Below are positions 22,467-35,465 of a stretch of DNA of 64,000 nucleotides, one piece after another. Position 1 is the first letter of the stretch; each line of letters begins with the position of its first letter. The stretch is from Hevea brasiliensis (Eukaryota > Streptophyta > Magnoliopsida > Malpighiales > Euphorbiaceae): the NCBI RefSeq assembly GCF_030052815.1, contig NC_079498.1:78168992-78232991 (forward strand), read 5' to 3'. The position numbers and the translations under genes are program-made. The notes beneath the pieces were generated by a model. The model was not told where the DNA came from. It saw only the letters and a list, made by a program, of their open reading frames with translations, and ran no database searches.

Positions 22467-23152
22467 CTAATTGTTTCTTTCAAAAATTAAGAACTTACCA
22501 GCAGCTATATCTGAAGTTTCTGCTCCATTTACTTGGCGCATAGTGGACTCTCCGACTGGTGCGCTACTATATTGTGGTTGATTCACTGTGTTATAGTGGT
22601 GAGGAGTACCAACTCTATTTCTATCTTGACTCGATCGACGGTGCGTGAACTCGGAGAGCGGTCGAGGTGGTTTAGCACAATCTTTAGCAAAGTGTCCAAG
22701 TTTTCCACAATTGTAACAGGCTCTAGAGGCCTTACGATAAATACCTCCATGATATCTTCTACAAGTTTCACATTGGCGGGAAGGGTAGGAACTTCTAGTT
22801 GTTCGACGACTAGATCTTAGTGGTCTCTGCCCTGATGATCCGCCTCTATCATATTTCTGAGCTCGGGTTTCCTCACATTCTTTTCTCTTCCCCAAATTAC
22901 TGTTCGAACTCTGACCCATAGGTTTCTCCCTCTTTTCCATTTCACACTGCCCTTGTGGGGTTGGAGTGCAGACTTGGGCTTGGTGATTATCAGCCATTTA
23001 TTGAAAGAAAGTGGCCATTTGTCGGGCCATTTGTGCAGTAATTTGTACCAGAAATCGGGTACAGTCAGGCCTTCGACATTTTGTGGAGCTGGGGCCTCAA
23101 CTTGTTCTTCTGCCATCACAGACTGTTCTATTGTCTCATTCTTCTCTTCTAT
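22467..23152 (-). pseudogene. gag: R2 int1 gag remnant with zinc knuckle, core deleted
   Basis: The expected start (MEEKNETIEQS in int2) is ATA here (23152-23150), so the start codon is lost. The N-terminal part (EEQVEAPAPQNVEG) is followed by QQM-type repeats and then, without the Gag core, by EMEKREKPMGQSS. The zinc knuckle CYNCGKLGHFAKDC (22718-22677) is intact CCHC, preceded by a CETC block. The frame ends with TAG at 22469-22467, just before the protease-like relic. A frame change separates the N-terminal part from the knuckle part near 22950-23000. This protein could bind nucleic acid, but without the core it should not assemble particles. Confidence 0.86.
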
Positions 23153-23330
23153 TTTTTTTTCACAGAATTTTCTATTCATGTACAACCAACACAAGGAGAT
23201 TCCTCTCCATTAGTCTCCATTAGTTCACATTTATGATGTAAATGTACTAGATGTTTCAAACATTTGAGCAGTTGTAGTTACCGACAAAAAGATTTCAAAT
23301 TCACAGTTCGAAATTCACTTTAAAACCATT

Positions 23331-23342
23331 GCTCTGATACCA
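23331..23342 (-). other. R2 int1 primer binding site (initiator Met tRNA)
   Basis: Minus strand TGGTATCAGAGC, 8 bp from the LTR2 edge at 23351. Confidence 0.93.
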
Positions 23343-24244
23343 CTAAAACATGTCACACCCTACTCTCAGAAGATGCAACATGATCCCGTAGTACACCAAA
23401 TGAATTACCAACTCCGTCTACTGATAACCCATTAAATACACTACAAGGGATTTTAAAAACTTTTCTTACTTTTTTCACAGTGGTGAGCACTATTTACAGG
23501 TGTTAAAAACCTTTTTGAACTGAAGTGGTAGAACTAACACATTTGAATTATTTGGAATTTCTGTAAAAATTTTGGCAGAGTGCCATCTGTATTTTGGATA
23601 AAACAGTTTTTGTAAAACCTAAAAAGCACTTCAATATTTTTCCAAATCTCAACTCCAACAAAATTCAACACAATATTTTTCTCAACTCAATCCACAACAA
23701 TTTTTCAGTATTTTCAAAGGATGAGATAAAAGAAATATAATACAAATTTTACAAGTTAAAATAACTCATAATTTACTTTACAACTTCAATGTACAAATTT
23801 CAATTTACAACTGCTCAAATAATTTACATACATATTATTACATGCATACATCAGACCTATGTACATGGGTATACCTATAATATACCTGGAGCTGGTCTGA
23901 AAGTGTCTTCAAAGAAACTTACTCACTGCCCTATGCTCTTCTTACCTGCGACAGCATACAAAGCTATCGCTGAGTGGTGAACTCAGTGGTGCACAACTAT
24001 AACTTAAAACATAGTACAATATACATTGACAAAATTTACAGTAAATAATTTGGAAATCTGAATACTCATCAAATTCCAAAACTCAAATATTCATTTCCAA
24101 TAATGTAAATCATTTGTATAAAATGACTTTGGTCACGACATTCAATTTATCAAATCATGACTAACCATTTAAGGTAGTTCCAACAAAATGAATTATACAT
24201 AAATCATAACTGAAATCATAATTCTTTACTGTTCAAAAACATTA

Positions 24245-24347
24245 TGTATCTCAAAAATCGTGTTGTATCTCAAAAACCATGCTGTATCTCAAAAACCATG
24301 GTGTATCTCAAAAATCATTCTTTATCTCAAAAGCCATTCTTTATCTC
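24245..24347. repeat. 19-bp tandem repeat, 6 copies, in LTR2
   Basis: Units start at 24245, 24264, 24283, 24302, 24321 and 24340. Confidence 0.9.
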
Positions 24348-24388
24348 ACTAACTATGCAAGACTAATGCGAAAGTGCCATCTTCGGGT

Positions 24389-24457
24389 GATTCTAACTCC
24401 CTATGGTCGGGGAGGTCGAATCGGATTCTAACTCCCTATGGTCGGGGAGGTCGAATC
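24389..24457. repeat. 35-bp tandem duplication in LTR2
   Basis: GATTCTAACTCCCTATGGTC begins at 24389 and again at 24424. LTR4 has the same duplication; LTR1 and LTR3 have one copy. Confidence 0.93.
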
Positions 24458-27403
24458 ATCGTGCACAGTACCATCACAACAATGAATCTTCTGCAAGGGC
24501 CATAACGATAAAATAAACTTAGATCTAACCTCAAATCAGAGAAAAATCTAAGCCTGTGCACGTACCATGGTAATCAAAACACAACTAACTCTATTGTCTT
24601 CTCAACAAATGAGAGAGACGGGTAATAACCTAGTCAAGCATCTATAGTGATATATAAAACAATATCACAATCCTTTTAGTGAGCATAAATCACAATATAA
24701 TTTGATTCAAAGTCAATTCCAATATCCAATAATTTTTATGCTCATCACAATTCAAATCATAAATTTGCATTTTTTTTCATGAAAATTTCCATAACAATTC
24801 AAAACATGTTCTATCACAATTTTCTAAAACATAATTTATTCAATCCATAACAATGCTTAATACTTATGGAAATACCATTTCACAAAGCTAAATTCATACA
24901 TACTATAACAATTTGCAATAATCATTGAATTAAATCCAATGCTTGTTAAACATAATACATAAGAAAAATATGTCATTTAATCATATGAAATATTCAAACA
25001 AAATTAGTTAAAAACTAGTTGTGCACAAACCTCTGATAACTGTCTCCTGGTCTAGACTCAGTATTTCCTTCCCATTTTCTGAGTCTTTGCTAACTGAGAA
25101 ACACAATTTGAAGTGTTTCAGTACTAAATTAAACTGTCTCTATCGATAATATTTGACAAATAATTCACTGAAAGCTATTATTTGCTTAATCACCTAATAT
25201 ACCGACGCTCGATGCGTTCTAGGTAAATTAGGTTTTAGTGTCATTAATATGTCACATTCGATAGGGGTTTAGGGTTAGTATGTTTTACCAAACTCATTTC
25301 CTTGTTTAGTGCATTTTAATGCAACTTGTTGGATTCCGGAATACTAGTTTGACCTAGCCGGACGACCTAGTTTCCTCGGTTTTCGGGTTTTGGTCAAAAC
25401 TACAAACTTGTAGATCTATGTCTTATTGCACGCAGGACAAAATTTTAGGTCAATCCGAGTTAAGTAGACCAAGTTATGGTCATTATACTATTGCTGGTCA
25501 AATGGCATCAAATTAGGTCAATTTTAGGTCAATTTTGTCAACTTTGGTTCGGCCAGTTTTTGGACCCGAACTTGTGCAAGCTTTTTGACTTACTTCTACT
25601 CATTTCTGAGCTTTGGTGTCTTCATAAGACTTGTAGGTATGGGTCTTAACTATTCATGGTTAAAATTTAAGGTCAATTGGACCTGTTTTGAGTGAGTTAT
25701 GGTCTAAAAACTCACTGCTGCCCAATTGGTCAATTTTCAGGTCCTAATTGCACCTAATCCGAATTGGTCATTTTTTTATGTCACCTTGCAAGCAGAATTT
25801 TGGTATGCTTTCTCAATGAAATTTGGCACATTTTGTGCCTAGTTTCACCTCCAATTGGTCTCATACCAATTGAGGTTACACATTTAAAGTTATTGACTAA
25901 ATTGCATACTGCCTTTAATTACTTTGCTTATACATGTATCCATTACACATTTAATTGCTATATGTCTACTCCCCTTACAATTTTTGTTTTGGTACATTAC
26001 CAAAAACCATATTCCACTTCACTTAAATGTCACTTTGGGCAGATTGCAATTATCCTCAATACACCAATTAAACTCACCTTTACAAGTTCTAAGTACAATC
26101 ACATATACCCTAAACATTACAAATTTTTACATACACTTACACAATCAATCTATACACATATCCATCAATTCTCAAGGTCAATATTCTGCCAATACTTTCA
26201 TGAACATATACATTTATCCAAGAATCTCAAGGCTGTCGAAAACTTCCCCAACACCAAAATATCCTACAATTTATCAATTTCCATCCAAGTGCAAAAATCA
26301 CCATATACATATGGAATAATTTACTAGGATTTTAAATCACCATAAACAACATCATTTCTCATCAAATATATGCACAAATATTTCATCAAATACATAACTC
26401 CATGGCTGTCCAAAATGAACATCTCAATAACTCTTCAAACTTAAAAATTTTCTTCGCAAAACCAACATCCATAACATGAACACAAAGTTTAACAAAGCTA
26501 TCTTCAAAAATGCTAACTTACCTTATGGTTGGAACTTGCCAAACCTTGATTAAACTTCTTAAATTTGGTATCAAGCTCTTCCTTATGATGTGTAGACAAA
26601 CTTTCATGAAGGAACCTAAGTGATTGGAATTAAAATGGAGGAGTTAAGAGAGCTTGAAGAAAACGGCCATGGAGTTCTTCCTTAGCTCTCCATTTCGGTA
26701 ACTTTGAATCCAAATGAGGAAGATGAAATGCAGATGGTATAATGGGTGTACACCTGCCCCATTATCCTTAGTTTATTCCTTTAGTGGCCCACTCACTCAA
26801 ATTTAACTATATAATAAGCTTACATGTGTTATTTACACATTTTTCACTCCATTTTTGGCTATTTGTATTAAGTACCCCCAATTTAATTTTTCATTTTATT
26901 TTCTAAATGTAATATTATTTATTTTCAATGGACAATTAGGTCAAAAGACAATTCGGGGTGTCAAATGACCATAATGCCCCTGTTCGGGATGCATTCCCCA
27001 TTTTTCGGTAACACCGGGTTTTGTCCGTTTTTCGATTTCTCACTTTTCTTTGTACTAATTATTTAATTTTTCTTTGATCTTCCTAATGATATTTATTCTT
27101 CAATAAGGGTCTATTTAAGTCCTAAAAATGTTTTCCAGGGTTCCCCGCAGTCCAGGGCCAGTCAACGGTCCACGCCGTGACTTCCCGGTGCGGTCACCCA
27201 TCGCTACGATTCCCGGCTCGCTTAACTTGGCTACATTTCTTTGCTATTATTTTTCCTTTGTTTTTCTTGTATTTTCATTTCTTGTATTTCATTATTTTAT
27301 GTCTCCCCACTCATATTGAAGTGTAGTTCTAGGCATCCTAGCTGTCCGGACAACACTGGTCACCGGAGCAGCAAAACGCACTACCGAACTTAGGGGTGTT
27401 ACA

Positions 27404-27417
27404 ATTCGCCCCCCCTT
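27404..27417 (-). other. R2 int2 polypurine tract
   Basis: Minus strand AAGGGGGGGCGAAT next to the LTR2 edge. It has one C inside the purine run compared with int1. Confidence 0.88.
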
Positions 27418-27449
27418 AAATAAATTTCGTCTCGAAATTTTACCTGGTA

Positions 27450-28508
27450 TTAGTCTCTGAACAGCTGTGGGTGCTGTCTCCTCATATCCTCTTCACGTTC
27501 CCAAGTAGCTTCCTGGCCTGAATGATGGTTCCACAGCACTTTAACCAGGTGTATCTGTTTATTCCTCAGCTGCTTCACCTCATAAGCCAGAATTTCTATG
27601 GGTTCTTCCTCATATGAGAGGTCTGGATTTACTTCAATCTCTTCAACTGATAGTACATGAGATGGGCTAGATCTGTACCTCCTTAACATGGACACATTGA
27701 AGACACTGTGTATCCTTACTAGCTCTGGAGGTAATGCCAACCGATATGCCAAAGGACCCACTCTTTCCAGAACTTCATATGGTCCGATGAAACGAGGACT
27801 CAGTTTCCCCTTTCTGCCAAATCTCATAATCCTCTTCCAAGGAGAAACTTTGAGGAATACCTTATCACCCACTGCGTACTCAATATCTCTTCTTTTCAAA
27901 TCAACATAGGACTTACGGATGCGATGCAGCCTTGAGTCTATCTCTAATCAATCTGATCTTTTCCTCTGTCTGCTGGACAATTTCTGGCCCAATCATCTTC
28001 CTTTCACCTACCTCATCCCAACATAGGGGAGTTCTGCACTTTCTGCCGTACAAAGCTTCATATGGAGGCATCCCAATGCTTGATTGGTAGCTGTTGTTAT
28101 AAGCAAACTCAGTCAAAGGCAAGTGTGTATCCCAACTACCTTCAAATTCAATCACACAAGCCCGTAGCATATCCTCCAATATCTGGATAACTCTTTCAGA
28201 CTGGCCATCTGTCTGTGGGTGGAATGCTGTGCTAAAGTTCAATCTAGTTCTTAGGGCTCTCTGAAGACTACCCAAGAATCTAGAAGTGAACCTAGGATCC
28301 CTGTCAAATACAATTGATACTGCCACTCCATGCAGTTTTACAATCTCATATATGTACAATCTGGCCAATCTTTCCAGGCTATAGTCCATCAGATGGCAAA
28401 AGTGAGCAGACTTGGTTAGTCTGTCAATTATGACCTATACTGCATCTTGACTATTCTGTGTCCTCGGAAGTTTCATCACAAAATCCATAGTTATTCGTTC
28501 CCTTACAA
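27450..28508 (-). pseudogene. pol: R2 int2 pol remnant: integrase core and chromodomain
   Basis: Two long minus frames cover it. Frame 28389-27913 carries the D and E of the integrase core (FDRDPRF and TDGQSERV, here with the normal Gly). Frame 27899-27450 carries the C-terminal domain and a complete chromodomain ([35 protein letters not shown]) to the stop at 27452-27450. They are separated only by a small indel near 27910, where int1 and int3 keep the frame. Apart from that, the first-Asp region (codon 28485-28483) is split off by the same TGG-to-TAG stop as in int1 and by a local change at 28390-28400. This is the best preserved chromodomain in the array. Confidence 0.9.
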
Positions 28509-29475
28509 TGTTTCATAGGATGCCGTTTGTATGCTAGCATGACACATATTATTGTATACAAATTATGTTAATGGGATGTATCTGTCTCATATCTCTGGGA
28601 TTCAAGGACAGAAGTTCTCAGTATATTCTCGAGGGTTTATTCCATTTTACAGGTTATTATTATCATTTCATTTTATTATTTATAGAAAATCAACGAGTTT
28701 CAAAATTTACCTGAATCACTTGTTTCGACTGTCCATCCGTTTGAGGATGATAAGTCGTACTGATATCCTTAAGCTTATAGCAATTACTGTGGTACAGGTA
28801 ATTCACATTAATATAACTGAGTCACTGACTCTAGCTACCTTACAAGTGTAATCAATTGATAGGCTAGTTCTGAAGTTTTAAATTTCTGACTAAAATTTTC
28901 ACATTTATTTCCAGTACTAGTACTCTATTCGGGTGCAACTGTATCAATTTATAGATTACTTACAAATATTCTTAATTTATTGTACCACGAGGAAGCACGT
29001 ACCTCTACACAATAATCCTGTGTCGGTACTATAATCTGTAGCTTACAATACAAACATCGAGAACATTATATAGTCACTACGTTATAACCTCATAGACTAG
29101 GATTTCTAACATCTTATCTTTCTCGAATCCACTAATATCCCAAACCGATTCTGATTACAATTTCCTTTGACAATTACTAACAGTAACATCTTTGCCCTCA
29201 TCTAGAGCAATTCTATTACTGTAACTTACTTTTAGGTCCTCTTGCCTTACATTAAGTAGGCTCGCCAATTAGCTTTATAATTTACGGTATGTTAGAAAAT
29301 ACATTTAGCTAACAATTCTTCCAAAATTAATGTCAACCACACTTGTTATTGTAGTTATTATCCTAAAGGACTAGTCACTAATACATCAAAATTCATTTCC
29401 ATATAAAGGAATAACAACAGAACATATAGTTCTGACACTAACACACAACTAAGTAGTGTTGGGATCAAATAATAA
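28509..29475 (-). other. R2 int2 spacer with relic pol pieces
   Basis: Nearly identical to the int1 spacer. The extra integrase-like motif at about 28774-28709 (minus strand) is uninterrupted here, with CAA in YHPQTDGQSKQVIQ. There is no credible open gene on either strand. Confidence 0.65.
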
Positions 29476-30166
29476 CTAATTGTTTCTTTCAAAAATTAAG
29501 AACTTACCAGCAGCTATATCTGAAGTTTCTGTTCCTTTTACTTGGCGCATAGTGGACTCTCCGACTGGTGCGCTACTATATTCTGGTTGATTCACTGTGT
29601 TATAGTGGTGAGGAGTACCAACTATATTTCTTTCTTAACTCTGACTGACGGTCTGTGAACTCCGGAGAGCAGATCGAGGTGGTTTAGCACAATCTTTAGC
29701 AAAGTGTCCAAGTTTTCCACAATTGTAACAGGCTCCAGAGGCCTTACGATAAATACCTCCATGATATCTTCTACAAGTTTCACATTGGCGGGAAGGGTAG
29801 GAACTTCTAGTTGTTCGACGACTAGATCTTAGTGGTCTCTGCCCTGATGATCCGCCTCTATCATATTTCTGAGCTCGGGTTTCCTCAAATTCTTTTCTCT
29901 TCCCCAAATTACTGTTCGAACTCTGACCCATAGGTTTCTCCCTCTTTTCCATTTCACACTGCCCTTGTGGGGGTTGGGTCTGTACTTGGGCTTGGGCTGA
30001 CAGATTATCAGCCATTTATTGAAAGAAAGTGGCCATTTGCTGGGCCATTTGTGCAGTAATTTGTACCAGAAACTGCACCAAAGCCTTCGACATTTTGTGG
30101 AGCTGGGGCCTCAACTTGTTCTTCTGCCATCACAGACTGTTCTATTGTCTCATTCTTCTCTTCCAT
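29476..30166 (-). pseudogene. gag: R2 int2 gag remnant with zinc knuckle, core deleted
   Basis: This copy keeps the ATG (30166-30164, MEEKNETIEQS). The first frame ends soon after EGFGAVSGTN because of small changes near 30065-30080. The second part, 30015-29635, runs from MADNLSAQAQ through EMEKREKPMGQSS, CETC and the zinc knuckle CYNCGKLGHFAKDC, and stops early at 29637-29635 in SQTVSQS. In int1 and int3 the frame continues to TAG (29478-29476 here). The Gag core is absent at the same junction as in R1, int1 and int3. Confidence 0.86.
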
Positions 30167-30344
30167 TTTTTTTTCACAGAATTTTCTATTCCTGTACAAC
30201 CAACACAAGGAGATTCCTCTCCATTAGTCTCCATTAGTTCACATTTATGATGTAAATGTACTATATGTATCAAACATTTGAGCAGTTGTAGTTACCGACA
30301 AAAAGATTTCAAATTCACAGTTCGAAATTCACTTTAAAACCATT

Positions 30345-30356
30345 GCTCTGATACCA
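30345..30356 (-). other. R2 int2 primer binding site (initiator Met tRNA)
   Basis: Minus strand TGGTATCAGAGC, 8 bp from the LTR3 edge at 30365. Confidence 0.93.
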
Positions 30357-30364
30357 CTAAAACA

Positions 30365-33300
30365 TGTCACACCCTACTCCCTTGTAAGATGCAACATGAT
30401 CCCGTAGTACACCCAATGAATTACCAACTCCGTCTACTGATAACCCATTAAATACACTACAAGAGATTTTAAAAACTTTTCTTACTTTTTTCACAGTGGT
30501 GAGCACTATTTACAGGTGTTAAAAACCTTTTTGAACTGAAGTGGTAGAACTAACACATTTGAATTATTTGGAATTTCTGTAAAAATTTTGGCAGAGAGCT
30601 ATCTGTATTTTGGATACAACAGTTTTTCAGAAAACCTGTAAAAAGCACTTCAATATTTTTCCAAATCTCAACTCCAACAAAATTCAACACAATATTTTTC
30701 TCAACTCAATCCACAACAATTTTTCAGTATTTTCAAAGGATGAGATAAAAGAAATATAATACAAATTTTACAAGTTAAAATAACTCATAATTTACTTTAC
30801 AACTTCAATGTACAAATTTTAATTTACAACTGCTCAAATAATTTACATACATATTATTACATGCATACATCAGACCTATGTACATGGGTATACCTATAAT
30901 ATACCTAGAGCTGGTCTGAAAGTGTCTTCAAAGAAACTTACTCACTGCTCTATGCTCTTCTTACTCATGACAAAGATACAAAGCTATCGCTGAGTGGTGA
31001 ACTCAGTGGTGCACAACTATAATTTAAAACATAGTACAATATACATTGACAAAATTTACAGTAAATAATTTGGAAATCTGAATACTCATCAAATTCCAAA
31101 ACTCAAATATTCATTTCCAATAATGTAAATCATTTGTATAAAATGACTTTGGTCACGACATTCAATTTATCAAATCATGACTAACCATTTAAGGTAGTTC
31201 CAACAAAATCAATTATACATAAATCATAACTGAAATCATAATTCTTTACTGTTCAAAAACATTCTGTATCTCAAAAATCGTGTTGTATCTCAAAAACCAT
31301 GCTGTATCTCAAAAATCATTCTTTATCTCAAAAGTCATTCTTTATCTCACTAACTATGCAAGACTAATCCGAAAGGGCCATCTTCGGGTGATTCTAACTC
31401 CCTATGGTCGGGGAGGTCGAATCATCGTGCACAGTACCATCACAATAATGAATCTTCCGCAAGGGCCATAACGATAAAATAAACTTAGATCTAACCTCAA
31501 ATCAGAGGAAAATCTAAGCCTGTGCACGTACCATGGTAATCAAAACACAACTAACTCTATTGTCTTCTCAACAAATGAGAGAGACGGGTAATAACCTAGT
31601 CAAGCATCTATAGTGAGATATAAAACAATATCACAATCCTTTTAGTGAGCATAAATCACAATATAATTTGATTCAAAGTCAATTCCAATATCCAATAATT
31701 TTTATGCTCATCACAATTCAAATCATAAATTTGCATTTTTTTTCATGAAAATTTCCACAACAATTCAAAACATGTTCTATCATAATTTTCTAAAACATAA
31801 TTTATTCAATCCATAACAATGCTTAATACTTGTGGAAATACCATTTCACAAAGCTAAATTCATACATACTATAACAATTTGCAATAATCATTGAATTAAA
31901 TCCAATGTTTGTTAAACATAATACATAAGAAAAATATGTCATTTAATCATATGAAATATTCAAACAAAATTAGTTAAAAACTAGTTGTGCACAAACCTCG
32001 ATAATCGTCCTCGGTCCGACTCGTGATTTCCTTCCCTTTTTCTGAGTCTTTGCTAACTGAGAAACACAATTTGAAGTGTTTCAGTACTAAATTAAACTGT
32101 CTCTATCGATAATATTTGACAAATAATTCACTGAAAGCTATTATTTGCTTAATGACCTAATATACTGACGCTCGATGCGTTCTAGATAAATTAGGTTTTA
32201 GTGTCATTAATATGTAACATTCGATAGGGTTTTAGGGTTAGTATGTTTTACCAAACTTCTTTCCTTGTTTAGTGCATTTTAATGCAACTTGTTGGATTCC
32301 GGAATACTAGTTTGACCTAGCCGGACGACCTAGTTTCCTCGGTTTTCGGGTTTTGGTCAAAACTACAAACTTGTAGATCTATGTCTTATTGCACGCAGGG
32401 CAAAATTTTAGGTCAATCTGAGTTAAGTAGACCAAGTTATGGTCATTATACTATTGCTGGTCAAATGGCATCAAATTAGGTCAATTTTAGGTCAATTTGG
32501 TCAACTTTGGTTCGGCCAGTTTTTGGACCCGAACTTGTGCAAGCTTTTTGACTTACTTCTGGTCATTTCTGGGCTTTGGTGTCTTCATAAGACTTGTAGG
32601 TATGGGTCTTAACTATTCATGGTTAAAATTTCAGGTCAATTGGACCTGTTTTGAGTGAGTTATGGTCTAAAAACTCACTGCTGCCCAATTGGTCAATTTT
32701 CAGGTCCTAATTGCACCTAATCCGAATTGGTCATTTTTTTATGTCACCTTGCAAGTAGAATTTTGGTATGCTTTCTCAATGAAAGTTGGCACATTTTGTG
32801 CCTAGTTTCACCTCCAATTGGTCTCATACCAATTGAGGTTACACATTTAAAGTTATTGACTAAATTGCATACTGCCTTTAATTACTTTGCTTATACATGT
32901 ATCCATTACACATTTAATTGCTATATGTCTACTCCCCTTACAATTTCTGTTTTGGTACATTACCAAAAACCATATTCCACTTCACTTAAATGTCACTTTG
33001 GGCAGATTGCAATTATCCTCAATACACCAATTAAACTCACCTTTACAAGTTCTAAGTACAATCACATATACCCTAAACATTACAAATTTTTACATACACT
33101 TACACAATCAATCTATACACATATCCATCAATTCTCAAGGTCAATATTCTGCCAATACTTTCATGAACATATACATTTATCCAAGAATCTCAAGGCTGCC
33201 GAAAACTTCCCCAACACCAAAATATCCTACAATTTATCAATTTCCATCCAAGTGCAAAAATCACCATATACATATGGAATAATTTACTAGGATTTTAAAT

Positions 33301-34359
33301 CACCATAAACAACATCATTTCTCATCAAATATATGCACAAATATTTCATCAAATACATAACTCCATGGCTGTCCAAAATGAACATCTCAATAACTCTTCA
33401 AACTTAAAAATTTTCTTCGCAAAACCAACATCCATAACATGAACACAAAGTTTAACAAAGCTATCTTCAAAAATGCTAACTTACCTTATGGTTGGAACTT
33501 ACCAAACCTTGATTAAACTTCTTAAATTTGGTATCAAGCTCTTCCTTATGATGTGTAGACAAACTTTCATGAAGGAACCTAAGTGATTGGAGTTAAAATG
33601 GAGGAGTTAAGAGAGCTTGAAGAAAACGGCCATGGAGTTCTTCCTTGGCTCTCCATTTCGGCAACTTTGAATCCAAATGAGGAAGATGAAATGCAGATGG
33701 TATAATGGGTGTACACCTGCCCCATTATCCTTAGTTTATTCCTTTAGTGGCCCACTCACTCAAATTTAACTATATAATAAGCTTACATGTGTTATTTACA
33801 CATTTTTCACTCCATTTTTGGCTATTTGTATTAAGTACCCCCAATTTAATTTTTCATTTTATTTTCTAAATGTAATATTATTTATTTTCAATGGACAATT
33901 AGGTCAAAAGACAATTCGGGGTGTCAAATGACCATAATGCCCCTGTTCGGGATGCATTCCCCATTTTTCGGTAACACCGGGTTTTGTCCGATTTTCGATT
34001 TCACACTATTCTATGTACTAATTATTTAATTTTTCTATGAACTTCCTAATGATATTTATTCTTCAATAAGGGACTATTTAAGTCCAAAAAAAGTTTTCCG
34101 TGGTTCCATGATCGAGGGCGATCCAACGGTCCACGCCGTGACTTCCTGGCATGTCACCCATCGCGACGATTCCCGGCTCGCTTAACTTGGCTACATTTCT
34201 TTGCTATTATTTTTCCTTTGTTTTTCTTGTATTTTCTTTTCTTGTATTTCATTATTTTATGTCTCCCCACTCATATTGAAGTGTAGTTCTAGGCATCCTA
34301 GCATCCGACAACACTGGTCACCGAGCAATGAACGCACTCACCGAACTTAGGGTGTTACA
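30365..34359 (-). repeat. R2 LTR3 (3995 bp), shared by int2 and int3
   Basis: It has five 19-bp repeats (31265-31348) and one 35-bp block, like LTR1. Its right end is noisy compared with the other three LTRs: many 1-3 nt losses and substitutions at 31995-32030 and 33990-34359, including the edge (AGGGTGTTACA instead of AGGGGTGTTACA). The antisense frame 32727-33290 is open, as in the other copies. Confidence 0.92.
31265..31348. repeat. 19-bp tandem repeat, 5 copies, in LTR3
   Basis: Units start at 31265, 31284, 31303, 31322 and 31341. Confidence 0.9.
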
Positions 34360-34370
34360 ATTCGCCCCTT
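34360..34370 (-). other. R2 int3 polypurine tract, shortened
   Basis: Minus strand AAGGGGCGAAT: four G in the main run where int1 and int2 have seven. It lies in the noisy stretch, so the shortening may be a sequencing or assembly error. Confidence 0.75.
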
Positions 34371-34400
34371 AAATAAATTTCGTCTCGAAATTTTACAGTA

Positions 34401-35465
34401 TTAGTTTCGAACAATTTGTGGGTGCTGTATCCTCATATCCTCTTCACATTCCCAAGTAGCTTCTGGCTCGAATGATGGTTCCACAAAGACTTTAACTGTG
34501 TATCTGTTTATTCCTCAGCTGCTTCACCTCATAAGCCAGAATTTCTATGGGTTCTTCCTCATATGAGAGGTCTGGATTTACTTCAATCTCTTCAACTGAT
34601 AGTACATGAGATGGGCCAGATCTGTACCTCCTTAACATGGACACATTGAAGACACTGTGTATCCTTACTAGCTCTGGAGGTAATGCCAACCGATATGCCA
34701 AAGGACCCACTCTTTCCAGAAATTCATATGGTCCGATGAAACGAGGACTCAGTTTCAACTATCTGACAAATCACATAATCCTATTCCAAGGAGAAACTTT
34801 GAGGAATACCTTATCACCCATCACAGACTCAATATCTCTTCTTTTCAAATCAACATAGGACTTCTGACGGTCTGATGCAGCCTTGAGTCTATCTCTAATC
34901 AATCTGATCTTTTCCTCTGTCTGCTGGACAATTTCTGGCCCAATCATCTTCCTTTCACCTACCTCATCCCAACATAGGGGAGTTCTGCACTTTCTGCCGT
35001 ACAAAGCTTCATATGGAGGCATCCCAATGCTTGATTGGTAGCTGTTGTTATAAGCAAACTCAGTCAAAGGCAAGTGTGTATCCCAACTACCTTCAAATTC
35101 AATCACACAAGCCCGTAGCATATCCTCCAATATCTGGATAACCCTTTCGCATCGGCCATGCATGCGTGGGTGGAATCTTTGTCTTTGAAGTTCAATCTAG
35201 TTCTTAGGGCTCTCTGAAGACTACCCAAGAATCTAGAAGTGAACCTAGGATCCCTGTCAAATACAATTGATACTGCCACTCCATGCAGTTTTACAATCTC
35301 ATATATGTACAATCTGGCCAATCTTTCCAGGCTATAGTCCATCCGGACTGGCAAAAAGTGAGCAGACTTGGTTAGTCTATCAATTATGACCTATACTGCA
35401 TCTTGACTATTCTGTGTCCTCGGAAGTTTCATCACAAAATCCATAGTTATTCGTTCCCTTACAAT
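34401..35465 (-). pseudogene. pol: R2 int3 pol remnant: integrase core and chromodomain
   Basis: The content and order are as in int1 and int2, but the stretch is broken into frames 35354-35103, 35163-34771 and 34758-34492. Breaks coincide with clusters of small changes at 35145-35190 (where TDGQSE should be; MHGRCERV is read instead), 34755-34830 and 34400-34490 (end of chromodomain). The first catalytic Asp codon is 35441-35439, and the TGG-to-TAG stop downstream of it is shared with int1 and int2. The chromodomain start ([19 protein letters not shown]) is intact; its end is not. Confidence 0.85.

Larger units (their letters stand above)
23351..27403 (-). repeat. R2 LTR2 (4053 bp), shared by int1 and int2
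   Basis: It serves as 5' LTR of int1 and 3' LTR of int2. It differs from LTR1 by a sixth 19-bp repeat (24245-24347) and a tandem duplication of the 35-bp GATTCTAACTCCC block (24389-24457). The antisense 187-codon frame is at 25764-26327. Confidence 0.93.
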
